A DNA stretch of 64,000 nucleotides from Rugamonas brunnea. GTDB taxonomy: Bacteria > Pseudomonadota > Gammaproteobacteria > Burkholderiales > Burkholderiaceae_D. The translations under genes were made by a program, and so were the position numbers. The stretch covers positions 124,001 to 188,000 of the forward strand of contig NZ_JACEZT010000011.1 of assembly GCF_014042345.1 (NCBI RefSeq), written 5' to 3'. Shown piece after piece: positions 8,569 to 16,846 of this stretch. Under the pieces are notes generated by a model, which saw only the letters and a list, made by a program, of their open reading frames with translations, did not search any database and had not been told where the DNA came from. Each line of letters begins with the position of its first letter. Within the stretch, counting starts at the first letter, position 1.

Positions 8569-8613
8569 AATGCCAGCCATGCAAAATACGCGGCCTCGTA
8601 TCGTGCGGCAACG

Positions 8614-11451
8614 TCAGCGCCCGCCACCCGCATTGGCCAGCAGGTGCGCATGCTGGTCCAGGCAGGCGCCGGCGATGTGCAGACCGAGCTGCCGGTAGCT
8701 TTCGAACTGGCTCTCGTCGAAGAACTGGTCGGCTGGCGACTGGTGGGGAAAGCTGGGATGGTTGCTGCTGTAGTTCAACACGTCAACCGGCTCGCGGCGC
8801 GCCGCGCACAAGGTCGGCTTAATGTAGAGCAGCTCGCCTGCGGCCGCGCCCGAACCGTACAGGATTTCGCCGCGCGCATGCCCGCAGGCGGGCAAGCCCG
8901 GCGCATCCGCCCGCAAGGCGGCCAGGTCGATGCGGATCTCCACCCCGAAGTCGATCCGGCACTGGCGGATGGCGCGCCCCAGGTCGTCGAAGCCGCGCCG
9001 GCCATCCTCGCTGGCGTCCACCAGTACGATCAGGCGGCAGCGGCGCCGCACCAGCTCGTAGATGCCCGTGTTGTCGAAATGCCCGCCGTCGGACAGGTAG
9101 ACGAACGAGGACTCATCGTTGGAATAGCCAAACAGTTCCTGCAACAGGCACAGCAAGCCAAAGCGGGGACTGGCGCGCATCCACTGCTGGCGCGCCGGAT
9201 TCGGACTCCAGCGGCCGATGCGCACGTTAAGCAGCGTCATCAGGAACGCCAGCGCCGGACTGGTGGCCGCGCCCATGTTGGGGCTGGCGGCAGCACCCGA
9301 CGTCGCCGCTGCCATGCCCAGCGTAAATTCGCGCGTCTCGCCATTGCTGGCCGCATACTGGCGCGTGGGCCGGTAGCCGGCCAGCACATCGTCGCCGCCG
9401 GCCAGCGCCTGGTCCGGCCGCACCAGCCGCGCCTTGGCGTTCTGCTCGGACGACACCCCCTGCGTGTGGCCCAGCGCGAAGCCCGAATACAGCGCCGTCA
9501 GTGTGAACGACGCGGCCTTGCGTTCCTGCCACGCCAGATTCTTGCCCTGCGACAGGTTGAGCGTCGTGTTGATGATGTGCAGCGGCCGCTGCACGGCGCC
9601 GCCGCTGGCCAGGCTGGACAGGGCGATATCGTCGCCGTCGTCGAAGCCCGTGAACGGCTGGGCCCGCCGATGCGGATTGCTGGCGCCCAGATAGCAGCGG
9701 ATCAGGCGCGTCTTGTACATATTGTGCAGCGAGAACTTGTTGACATCGACCCGCAAGCCGAACACCAGCAACACGGCGGCCGCGCAGCCAAATGCCAGCC
9801 ACAGGAACGGCAAGGGGCCGGCCTGCGCCTGCAACAGGCCGTGCAAATCATCGAGTCGCGCCGTCACGTAGGCGCCCAGTCCCGGCATGGTGCCGGCCAT
9901 GTCGATATGCTGGCTCAACTCCCCGCGCGGCCCCAGCACACGCCAATCCAGCTCGGCCACGCCGGACGGCAGGGGCACGGCGGCGCGCGTCAAGCGGCCC
10001 GCGCTGATCAGCAGCAGATCGGTGAGGCTGGCCGCGACGGCCACGAATCCCAGCAGGAACAGGGCGGCCGCCAGCTTGGCGATCGTCAGCAGCCGGGGAT
10101 AGCGGCGCGGATCGCCGTTGCCCTGGCGCGGCGCGAGCAGCAGGCCGATGATGCTGGCGACCCACCCCGCCCCCACAACGCCCCGCAGCCACGGCCCCGC
10201 ATAACCGTAGGCCCACTGGGTGAGCGCCGGCAGGTAGAACGCGCAGCCGTTGAGCGTCAGCCAGGCGGTGCCGATGATGAGGAACCACGCGTTCATCCGG
10301 CTCCACCACTCGCGCGAGCGTTCGAAGTAATTGCGGCCCACCAGTCCGACGAAGATGGAGCCGCCCGCGCCAAACACGAGCAAGAACAGCGCCGGCCCGA
10401 ACGTCAGCACGGCCGCCGCATGGGCCGGCCCCGTCTCCCAGCCCGCGCGGTCATGCACCATGGCCAATACACCCATCCCGGCGCCGATGCCGGCCGCGCC
10501 CGACGGCAGGAACACAGCCGATTCCAGCAGCGCCGCGCGCACGCCCCGCGCGCGCGCGGCCACGGGCGCATAGTGCAGCGCGTGGTACAACTTGCACAGC
10601 AACCAGCCCAGGCCCACCAGCAACAGCAAGGCAGCCGACCACAGGGCCACGGCGCGGGTGGCGGCGCGGTCGGACTGGTCCGGTCCAAACAGCCAGAAAC
10701 TGCCGCTGAGCGCGGCCAGCACGCCCGGCAGCAGCACCGTCCACCACACGACCGGGGTGGTGCCGAGCCGGAACCGGGCGACGCCGGGCGGCCGTTCCAG
10801 TTCGACCATATTGGCCACTAGCACGGCGGGAAACACGCCGGCGCCCATCAGGCCGGCCAGATAGCCGAGTGCCACGGGCGGCGTATCGATCACGCCGGTC
10901 ACATATAGCAGCGCCAGCCGGGGTAGCAACAACAACACGGCGAAGAAAGCCAGCACGATAATCAGGCTCAGCGTCACGTTGCGGGTCCAGATGGTGATCA
11001 GGGTCAGCGAGTCGACCGAGAACAGCCCGACCCGGGGCGTCAGGTAATTGCTGTAGCGGCGCAGCCAGCTCACCTGTTCGGGCTCCGGCGTGTGCGGCGC
11101 AGCGCCGCCGCCGCTGCCCACGCCGCCCAGCCTGGCCTGCACTTGCTCCAGCCCGGCCCGGTGTATCCAGGCGCTGAGCCAGGCGCCGATGTAGCCGCCA
11201 CCGGACACGGTGGAAAGGTAATCGAACTGGCTCAGCAAGCCCCGCGCTGCCAGCGCCTGCAACACACCCAGTCCGAAGGTGGCGCTGCGGATGCCGCCGC
11301 CGGACAAGGCCAACCCCGCGCCCCGGGTGGCACGCGCATCGGCCGCCGTCTCCGCTCCCAGGCCCAGCAGCGCGTGTTCTTGCGCCTTGACCGCATCAAA
11401 ATCCAGTGGCTGCTGGCTCGCCAGTCCGTCGTCCTGTGCCTCGTCCGCCAT
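8614..11451 (-). CDS. Large membrane-embedded patatin-like phospholipase
   Basis: 945 residues. The N-terminal part carries the patatin oxyanion-hole motif GGGIRSATFGLGVLQAL (about 51-67) and the nucleophile region STVSGGGYIGAWL (about 80). The usual GxSxG is TVSGG here. The catalytic Asp motif is in LSDGGHFDNTGIYEL (about 783). Between these lie 8-10 hydrophobic segments (about 150-570), so the hydrolase halves are separated by a membrane domain. Patatins hydrolyse acyl chains from lipids. The start MADEAQDD sits about 100 bases from the FNR box at 11554, shared with the divergent Mg2+ ATPase. Substrate unknown; it could act in membrane lipid turnover under low oxygen (inference). Confidence 0.85.
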   Translation of the reverse strand: MADEAQDDGLASQQPLDFDAVKAQEHALLGLGAETAADARATRGAGLALSGGGIRSATFGLGVLQALAARGLLSQFDYLSTVSGGGYIGAWLSAWIHRAGLEQVQARLGGVGSGGGAAPHTPEPEQVSWLRRYSNYLTPRVGLFSVDSLTLITIWTRNVTLSLIIVLAFFAVLLLLPRLALLYVTGVIDTPPVALGYLAGLMGAGVFPAVLVANMVELERPPGVARFRLGTTPVVWWTVLLPGVLAALSGSFWLFGPDQSDRAATRAVALWSAALLLLVGLGWLLCKLYHALHYAPVAARARGVRAALLESAVFLPSGAAGIGAGMGVLAMVHDRAGWETGPAHAAAVLTFGPALFLLVFGAGGSIFVGLVGRNYFERSREWWSRMNAWFLIIGTAWLTLNGCAFYLPALTQWAYGYAGPWLRGVVGAGWVASIIGLLLAPRQGNGDPRRYPRLLTIAKLAAALFLLGFVAVAASLTDLLLISAGRLTRAAVPLPSGVAELDWRVLGPRGELSQHIDMAGTMPGLGAYVTARLDDLHGLLQAQAGPLPFLWLAFGCAAAVLLVFGLRVDVNKFSLHNMYKTRLIRCYLGASNPHRRAQPFTGFDDGDDIALSSLASGGAVQRPLHIINTTLNLSQGKNLAWQERKAASFTLTALYSGFALGHTQGVSSEQNAKARLVRPDQALAGGDDVLAGYRPTRQYAASNGETREFTLGMAAATSGAAASPNMGAATSPALAFLMTLLNVRIGRWSPNPARQQWMRASPRFGLLCLLQELFGYSNDESSFVYLSDGGHFDNTGIYELVRRRCRLIVLVDASEDGRRGFDDLGRAIRQCRIDFGVEIRIDLAALRADAPGLPACGHARGEILYGSGAAAGELLYIKPTLCAARREPVDVLNYSSNHPSFPHQSPADQFFDESQFESYRQLGLHIAGACLDQHAHLLANAGGGR

Positions 11452-11553
11452 CTAACCCGCCCTCCCCGGCTGGCAATAAGCGATAGCGATACCACGCCGG
11501 CTGTCACGCCGTCTTGGCGCGGCAGTAATAGCAATGGCTTGGGCTTGCTATAT

Positions 11554-11595
11554 TTGACACAGATCAAACAACTTCCACGTTGACATTGTTATTCT
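11554..11595 (+). promoter_or_regulatory. FNR box plus -10 (class II geometry) for the Mg2+ ATPase gene
   Basis: TTGAC-ACAG-ATCAA at 11554-11567 differs from the FNR consensus TTGAT-N4-ATCAA at one base. TATTCT at 11590-11595 is centred exactly 32 bp downstream, as expected for activation from -41.5. On the other strand TATTAC is centred 33 bp away, so the same box could also serve the divergent patatin gene. Confidence 0.7.
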
Positions 11596-11661
11596 GCGTT
11601 ATCGTGCAGGCATGTGCCCGCATGGCCCGGCCACCATCGCCACCAAGGAGAATCCGCCACC

Positions 11662-14337
11662 GTGTCCATCGCCGCGTCCCCTGCCGTGTCCGCCGCCGCG
11701 CCTCCTCCACCGGCGCCCGCCCACAAAGCCGCCATGGCCGCTGACGCCGCCGCCAGCGCCGTGCTGCTGGCCGTCGCCGCCGACACCCCGGACGCCGCGC
11801 TAGCCCGCCTGCAAAGCCAGCCCGGCGGCCTGACGGCCCAGCAAGCCCAGGAGCGCTTGCTGCAACACGGCCCCAACGTGGTGGCGCACGCCACGCGGCG
11901 CGGCATCGTGGTGCGCTTCTTGAAACTGCTGGCCAGCCCGCTCTCGCTGTTGCTGCTGGGCCTGGCGGCCATCAATTTCGCCACCGGCGAAGCCTGGGGT
12001 GGTGGCCTGATCGCCGTCATGGTGGTGCTATCGTCGCTGCTGGCGTTCGTGCAGGAGCACCGCTCCAACCAGGCGGCGGAAAAGCTGCGCGCCATGGTGC
12101 GCACCACCGTCAGCGTCTTGCGCCCCGAAAAGAACAACGGTGGCGAAGGCGGCACCAGCCAGGCCGTCGATGTGCCGCTGGAGCAGATCGTCCCCGGCGA
12201 CGTGGTGCAATTGTCGGTGGGCGCCATCGTGCCGGCCGACGTGCGCATCCTGGCCTGCCGCGACCTGTTCGTGAGCCAGGCGGCACTGACGGGCGAATCC
12301 ATGCCGGTGGAAAAGCTGGCGCAGGCCGTGCCGGCCACCGTGCCGCCGCTGGAATTGGCCAACGTCGCCTTTATGGGCTGCAATGTGCTCAGCGGCAGCG
12401 CCACGGCGCTGGTGGTGGCCACCGGCGCGCGCACCTGCTTTGGCCAGATCGCCGATGAGCTGGCCGGCGCCCGCGAACTGACCAGCTTCGACCTGGGCGT
12501 CAACAAATTCGTGTGGCTGATGATACGGGTGATGCTGGTGATGGTGCCGCTGGTGTTCCTGATCAACGGCTACAGCAAGGGCGACTGGTTGCAGGCGCTG
12601 CTGTTCGCGGTGGCCGTGGCCGTGGGCCTCGCGCCGGAGATGCTGCCGATGATCGTCACCATCAACCTGGCCAAGGGCGCGCTAGCCATGTCGGACAAAC
12701 AGGTGATCGTCAAGCGCCTGAACGCGATCCAGAACGTGGGCGCGATGGATGTGCTGTGCACCGACAAAACCGGCACCCTGACCCAGGACCGCGTGATCCT
12801 GGAAAAGCACGTCGACATCGACGGCGTCGATTCTTCCCGTGTGACCGAATACGCCTACCTCAACAGTTTCTACCAGACCGGCCTGAAAAACCTGCTCGAC
12901 GTGGCCGTGCTCAAGTACGTGGACGTGCATGAACACCTGCAAGCCGACACCGCCTTCCGCAAGGTCGACGAGCTGCCCTTCGACTTCGAGCGGCGCCGCA
13001 TGTCTGTCATCGTGCAGCGCGCCGACGGCAGCCGGGTCCTGATCTGCAAAGGTGCTGTCGAGGAAGTGATGAGCGTGTGCACCCAGGCAGAGCGCCAGGG
13101 CGCGGTGATCTCACTACAGGAACATCACGGCGCCACGCTGGACCGCGTGGTGCAGCAATTGAATGAGGACGGTTTCCGCGTGATCGCCGTGGCCTGCCGC
13201 GAACTGGCGCCCGACGAGCACACCTTCGACAACCGCGCCGAGGCCGCTCTGACGCTGGTCGGCTACATCGCCTTCCTCGACCCGCCCAAGGACAGCGCGG
13301 CCGACGCCATCCGCGCGCTCAAGCATTACGGCGTGGCCGTCAAGGTGCTCACCGGCGACAACGAAGCGGTGACGCGCAACGTCTGCCGCCACGTGGGCCT
13401 GCCGGTCCAGGACGTGCTGCGCGGCGCCGACATCGACGCGCTCGACGATGCCGCGCTGGCCGCGCGGGCCGAGCACGCGTCGCTGTTCGTCAAGCTGAAT
13501 CCGCAGCAGAAGGCACGCGTAATCCGCGCCCTCCAGGCGAAGGGCCATGTGATCGGCTACCTCGGCGACGGCATCAACGACGGCGCGGCGCTGAAGACGG
13601 CCGACGTCGGCATTTCCGTCGACAGCGCGGTCGATATCGCCAAGGAGTCGGCCGACATCATCCTGCTGCAAAAGAACCTGCTGGCGCTCAAGGACGGCGT
13701 GGTGGAAGGCCGCAAGGTGTTCGGCAACATCAGCAAATATATCCGCATGAGCGCCAGCTCCAACTTCGGCAACATGCTCAGCGTGCTGGGCGCCAGCGTG
13801 CTGCTGCCGTTCCTGCCGATGGCGCCGGTGCAGATCCTGTTCAACAACCTGCTGTACGACGTGTCGCAAACGACGCTGGCCAGCGACCATGTGGACGCCG
13901 AATACCTGAAGCGGCCGCGCCGCTGGGACATCGCCAACATCGGCCGCGCCATGCTCAGCCTCGGCCCGCTCAGTTCGCTGTTCGACTACCTCACCTTCGC
14001 CGCGCTGTGGTTCGCCTGCGGCGCGGCCGGCAACCCGGCCCTGTTCCAGACCGGCTGGTTCCTGGAATCGCTGCTATCGCAAACGCTGGTGGTGCACGTG
14101 CTGCGCACGGCCCGCATTCCATTCGTGCAAAGCCGCCCCAGCCTGCCGCTGCTGATGACCACCTCCGGCATCTGCCTGCTGGGCCTGTGGCTGCCATCCT
14201 CGCCGCTGGGGCCGGCGCTGGGCTTCGTGGCCATGCCGGGCCGCTACTGGATGCTGCTGCCCCTGATCCTGACCGGCTACCTGGGGCTGACCCAGGCCAT
14301 CAAGAGCTGGCTCAGCCGTCGTTTCGGCATGCGTTAG
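11662..14337 (+). CDS. mgtA: Magnesium-translocating P-type ATPase (MgtA/MgtB type)
   Basis: 891 residues from GTG 11662, which follows AAGGAG by 11 bases. P-type ATPase landmarks in order: actuator-domain LTGESMPVEK (about 210), phosphorylation site CTDKTGTLTQ (about 367), hinge GDGINDGAALKTADVGISVD (about 634), and a C-terminal membrane domain with about six helices. The N-terminal LQSQPGGLTAQQAQERL stretch is the cation-ATPase N domain. Length and the LPMAPVQILFNNLLYD segment fit P3B Mg2+ importers. The first 35 residues are Ala/Pro-rich. It lies behind an FNR box, so induction by low oxygen rather than by Mg2+ alone is likely. Ca2+ transport is a less likely alternative. Confidence 0.9.
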   Translation: MSIAASPAVSAAAPPPPAPAHKAAMAADAAASAVLLAVAADTPDAALARLQSQPGGLTAQQAQERLLQHGPNVVAHATRRGIVVRFLKLLASPLSLLLLGLAAINFATGEAWGGGLIAVMVVLSSLLAFVQEHRSNQAAEKLRAMVRTTVSVLRPEKNNGGEGGTSQAVDVPLEQIVPGDVVQLSVGAIVPADVRILACRDLFVSQAALTGESMPVEKLAQAVPATVPPLELANVAFMGCNVLSGSATALVVATGARTCFGQIADELAGARELTSFDLGVNKFVWLMIRVMLVMVPLVFLINGYSKGDWLQALLFAVAVAVGLAPEMLPMIVTINLAKGALAMSDKQVIVKRLNAIQNVGAMDVLCTDKTGTLTQDRVILEKHVDIDGVDSSRVTEYAYLNSFYQTGLKNLLDVAVLKYVDVHEHLQADTAFRKVDELPFDFERRRMSVIVQRADGSRVLICKGAVEEVMSVCTQAERQGAVISLQEHHGATLDRVVQQLNEDGFRVIAVACRELAPDEHTFDNRAEAALTLVGYIAFLDPPKDSAADAIRALKHYGVAVKVLTGDNEAVTRNVCRHVGLPVQDVLRGADIDALDDAALAARAEHASLFVKLNPQQKARVIRALQAKGHVIGYLGDGINDGAALKTADVGISVDSAVDIAKESADIILLQKNLLALKDGVVEGRKVFGNISKYIRMSASSNFGNMLSVLGASVLLPFLPMAPVQILFNNLLYDVSQTTLASDHVDAEYLKRPRRWDIANIGRAMLSLGPLSSLFDYLTFAALWFACGAAGNPALFQTGWFLESLLSQTLVVHVLRTARIPFVQSRPSLPLLMTTSGICLLGLWLPSSPLGPALGFVAMPGRYWMLLPLILTGYLGLTQAIKSWLSRRFGMR

Positions 14338-14372
14338 CTGGGTGCCGCTGTCGCGTTTGAATTGTTGGCAAT

Positions 14373-14414
14373 TTGATTTGGATCAATCATTTTTTAGAGC
14401 CGTATCACTACCAT
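14373..14414 (+). promoter_or_regulatory. Perfect FNR box plus -10 for the Met-rich protein/USP genes
   Basis: TTGAT-TTGG-ATCAA at 14373-14386 is a perfect FNR/ANR palindrome. TACCAT at 14409-14414 is centred exactly 32 bp downstream, the class II spacing. The next gene begins at 14467, giving a leader of about 45 bases. Confidence 0.8.
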
Positions 14415-14466
14415 CAATATTGCCGTGTGCGCCAACGGGCAGCACGCTTACCCACCAGGAGTCATC

Positions 14467-14985
14467 ATGAAAAAAATTCACGTTCTTCCGCTCGCCCTGT
14501 CCCTGATGCTGGCCGGCGGCGCCAGTGCCGCCGCCCCCGCGTCCGCGCCGCCCGCCAAACCGGCCCCGGCGGCCCCGGCGGCCAAGCCCGCACCCGACGT
14601 GGATGCCCAGATCAAGGCCATGCGCGACATGCACGAGAAGATGGTGAAAGCCACGCCGGAGCAACGGCGCGCCCTGATGAACGAGCACATGAAGCTGATG
14701 CAGGACAGCATGACCATGATGAACCACATGGGCGGCTGCGGCATGATGGGTGGCATGATGGGTGGCCCCCAGGGCGGTCCGCAAGGCTGTGGGCCTCAAG
14801 GGGGACCACAGGGTGGGCCCCAAGGCGGTCCGCAGGGCGGCCCGCGCAACGGTCCCAAGGGCGGTCCCGGCATGATGGGCGGGCGCCAGGGTCCGGGACG
14901 CGACATGGAGCAGCGCATGGACATGATGCAGAATATGATGCAGATGATGATGGACCGCATGGACCAGACGCCGCCGGCCAAGTAA
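14467..14985 (+). CDS. Exported Met/Gly/Pro-rich protein with GGPQ repeats
   Basis: 172 residues with a Sec signal (MKKIHVLPLALSLMLAGGAS, cut near SAA), an Ala/Pro linker, a charged helix with regularly placed Met (residues about 45-85), a Met/His/Cys cluster (MNHMGGCGMMGGMMGG, about 82-97), seven or so GGPQ-type repeats, and a Met-rich tail. No catalytic motif is visible. Met and Cys clusters of this type often bind Cu(I) or similar metals in periplasmic proteins, which is inference here. AGGAG lies six bases before the ATG. It sits directly behind a perfect FNR box and 39 bases before a universal stress protein gene, so the two are probably co-transcribed. Confidence 0.8.
   Translation: MKKIHVLPLALSLMLAGGASAAAPASAPPAKPAPAAPAAKPAPDVDAQIKAMRDMHEKMVKATPEQRRALMNEHMKLMQDSMTMMNHMGGCGMMGGMMGGPQGGPQGCGPQGGPQGGPQGGPQGGPRNGPKGGPGMMGGRQGPGRDMEQRMDMMQNMMQMMMDRMDQTPPAK
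14762..14875 (+). repeat. Tandem GGPQ-encoding repeat inside the Met-rich gene
   Basis: A run of imperfect 12-base units (ggcggtccgcag and variants) encodes repeated Gly-Gly-Pro-Gln, ending in variant units with Arg-Asn and Lys. Such arrays vary in copy number by slippage. Confidence 0.7.
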
Positions 14986-15024
14986 GCGCCGCGTCCGCAC
15001 AACGATCACCACAAGGGGAAACAC

Positions 15025-15864
15025 ATGTCGTACAAGACGATCCTGGTACACGTCGAAAAATCCAAACATCTGGCGGGCCGGGTGGCGCTGGCCGCGCAAC
15101 TGGCCAACCGCGATGACGCCCACCTGGTGGGGGCGGCCATGACGGGCCTGTCGCAATTTATCTACCAGTGCGCGTCGATGGCGCCTGAAGCGGCCGTGGC
15201 GCCGGCCGACCTTAGCTTCCTGAACGAGCGCGCCGACGCCGCGCTGGCCGACTTCGAAGCAGAAGTGACGCGGCTCGGCGTGAAGTCGTTCGAACACCGC
15301 CGCATCGACGACGAGTCGGAGAGCGGCTTGACGCTGCAGGCGCGCTACGCCGACCTGGTGATCGTGGGCCAGACCGACCCGGACGAACCCTCGCCCAACA
15401 TCAACGGCGACCTGCCCCAGTACGTGATGCTGCACAGCGCCCGTCCGGTGCTGGTGGTGCCGTATGCGGGCAAGTTCGACAAACTGGGCGAGCATGTGCT
15501 GCTGGCCTGGGACGGCAGCGCCGAAGCGACGCGCGCCATCACCTGCGCCATTCCGCTGCTGCGCCGGGCCAACAAGGTCACGCTGGCCGTGTTCAATCCC
15601 TACGCCGAGTACAACACCCACGGCGCGCAGCCGGGCGCGGACATGGCACTGTACCTGGCCCGCCACGGCATCAAGGTCGAAGTGCTGCAACAGGCCACCG
15701 ACCTCGATATCGGCAACGCCCTGCTGTCGCTGGCGGCCGACATCGATGTGGACTTGCTGGTGATGGGCGGCTATGGCCACTCGCGCGTGCGCGAAGTGGT
15801 GCTGGGCGGCGTCACCAAGACCATCCTGGCCGAGATGACGCTGCCGGTGCTGATGGCGCACTGA
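15025..15864 (+). CDS. Universal stress protein with two tandem Usp domains
   Basis: 279 residues: a first Usp domain (about 1-145, starting SYKTILVHVEKSKHLAG) and a second (about 150-279, starting VLLAWDGSAEATRAI). The second keeps a nucleotide-binding-type motif near its end (GGYGHSRVREVVLGGVTKTIL, G-x2-G-x9-G-type). The first is degenerate. Usp proteins help cells survive starvation, hypoxia or redox stress. The start follows AAGGGGAA. It is downstream of the Met-rich exported protein and probably shares its FNR-type promoter. It is distinct from the three single-domain Usp genes elsewhere in the window. Confidence 0.92.
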   Translation: MSYKTILVHVEKSKHLAGRVALAAQLANRDDAHLVGAAMTGLSQFIYQCASMAPEAAVAPADLSFLNERADAALADFEAEVTRLGVKSFEHRRIDDESESGLTLQARYADLVIVGQTDPDEPSPNINGDLPQYVMLHSARPVLVVPYAGKFDKLGEHVLLAWDGSAEATRAITCAIPLLRRANKVTLAVFNPYAEYNTHGAQPGADMALYLARHGIKVEVLQQATDLDIGNALLSLAADIDVDLLVMGGYGHSRVREVVLGGVTKTILAEMTLPVLMAH

Positions 15865-15917
15865 AAACCATTCCCCCTGCAGCACGCAAGCGATAACGCT
15901 GCCCAAGCGCTCTATGG

Positions 15918-15937
15918 GTACCCGCCTTCGCGGGTAC
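15918..15937. terminator. Perfect hairpin between convergent genes (terminator or REP-like element)
   Basis: GTACCCGC-CTTC-GCGGGTAC, an 8-bp perfect stem with a 4-base loop, lies between the convergent usp and PRPP-synthetase-like genes. There is no U-run, and the sequence resembles dispersed REP-type palindromes, so either reading is possible. Confidence 0.55.
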
Positions 15938-15949
15938 GACGTGCTATGG

Positions 15950-16846
15950 TCAGCCGCGCGCCGCCAGCAATCGCGCGGCGGCGGCGGCCAGGCCAGGCGC
16001 CACATCGATGGCGTTGCTGGCGTGGGCCACCGTGTTGCAAGTGACGATACGGCCCGGGCCCGCCGCCTGCAATGCGGCATAGGCGTCGTCCGCGAACAGC
16101 GCGTGCACGCCCACATACACGGGCGCCATGCCGCCGGCCCGCTGCAACTGGCCGCTGGCCGCGATCATGGTGCGCGCGGTGGACACGATATCGTCCACCA
16201 GCACCGGCGTGCGGCCCGCCAGCAGCTGGGCCGCTGGCGCCGACACTTCCACCGCCTTGTCGCCGCTGCGCACCTTGCTCAGCACCGTGGATGGACAGCC
16301 GGCCAGCGCCGCCACCTGCGCCACCCACTGGCCGCTCTCCTCGTCCGGCCCCACCACCACCGGTTGCGCCACGTTGGCAGCGATCCAGGCCGCGATGGCC
16401 GGCGCGGCCGGCACCACTTCCGTCGCGATAGTGTAGATCTGGTCCAGGCTGTGGAAGCGGTGCAGGTGCGGGTCCACGGTCACCATGTAATCGCAGCAGC
16501 CCGACACCAGGCGCGCGAAGTGGCGCGCCGTCACCCCCTGGCCCGGCGCGAACACGGCATCCTGCCGCATGTATGGCAGATAAGGCGCCACCAGGCCGAC
16601 GCTGCGCGCGCCCAGTTCGCGCGCCACCCCGGCGGCCAGGTAGAGCGCCATGAACTTGTCGTCCGGCCGGTCCAGCGCCGCGACCAGCAGCACGTCACGG
16701 CCCGCCACGGCGGGCGGGAAACGGGGGCACGATTCGCCATCGGGAAAACGGTGGATCTCCAGCTCCCCTGTCTCGTAAGGCAGGCAGGCCGCCAGCCGCG
16801 CCGCGAATGCCTGCGCGCCCGGCAACGCCAACAACATCGGCTTCAT
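15950..16846 (-). CDS. Ribose-phosphate pyrophosphokinase-like protein
   Basis: 298 residues with PRPP-synthetase architecture. Present are the N-terminal FPDGES motif (about 35), APYLPYMRQD (about 85-94), VTVDPHLHRFHSL (about 123) and the PRPP-binding loop VLVDDIVSTARTM (about 215-227). The catalytic flexible loop, normally RQDRK followed by Arg, reads RQDAVFAPGQG, so activity or substrate may differ from housekeeping Prs. The family transfers pyrophosphate from ATP to ribose-5-phosphate. The start is preceded by AGGAGGTG inside the AMP-phosphorylase-like gene, and the two overlap by ATGA. It is probably an accessory Prs for nucleotide salvage; the housekeeping prs should be elsewhere in the genome. 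Confidence 0.85.
   Translation of the reverse strand: MKPMLLALPGAQAFAARLAACLPYETGELEIHRFPDGESCPRFPPAVAGRDVLLVAALDRPDDKFMALYLAAGVARELGARSVGLVAPYLPYMRQDAVFAPGQGVTARHFARLVSGCCDYMVTVDPHLHRFHSLDQIYTIATEVVPAAPAIAAWIAANVAQPVVVGPDEESGQWVAQVAALAGCPSTVLSKVRSGDKAVEVSAPAAQLLAGRTPVLVDDIVSTARTMIAASGQLQRAGGMAPVYVGVHALFADDAYAALQAAGPGRIVTCNTVAHASNAIDVAPGLAAAAARLLAARG

Noticed and set aside
8644..10821. A 725-codon plus-strand frame opposite the patatin gene
   Set aside because: The antisense patatin gene has motifs and a start with the right context; the plus frame has none.
15918..15937. Strong intrinsic terminator at the usp/prs junction
   Set aside because: The stem is perfect but there is no U-run, so it is listed only as a hairpin that may be a REP-like element.
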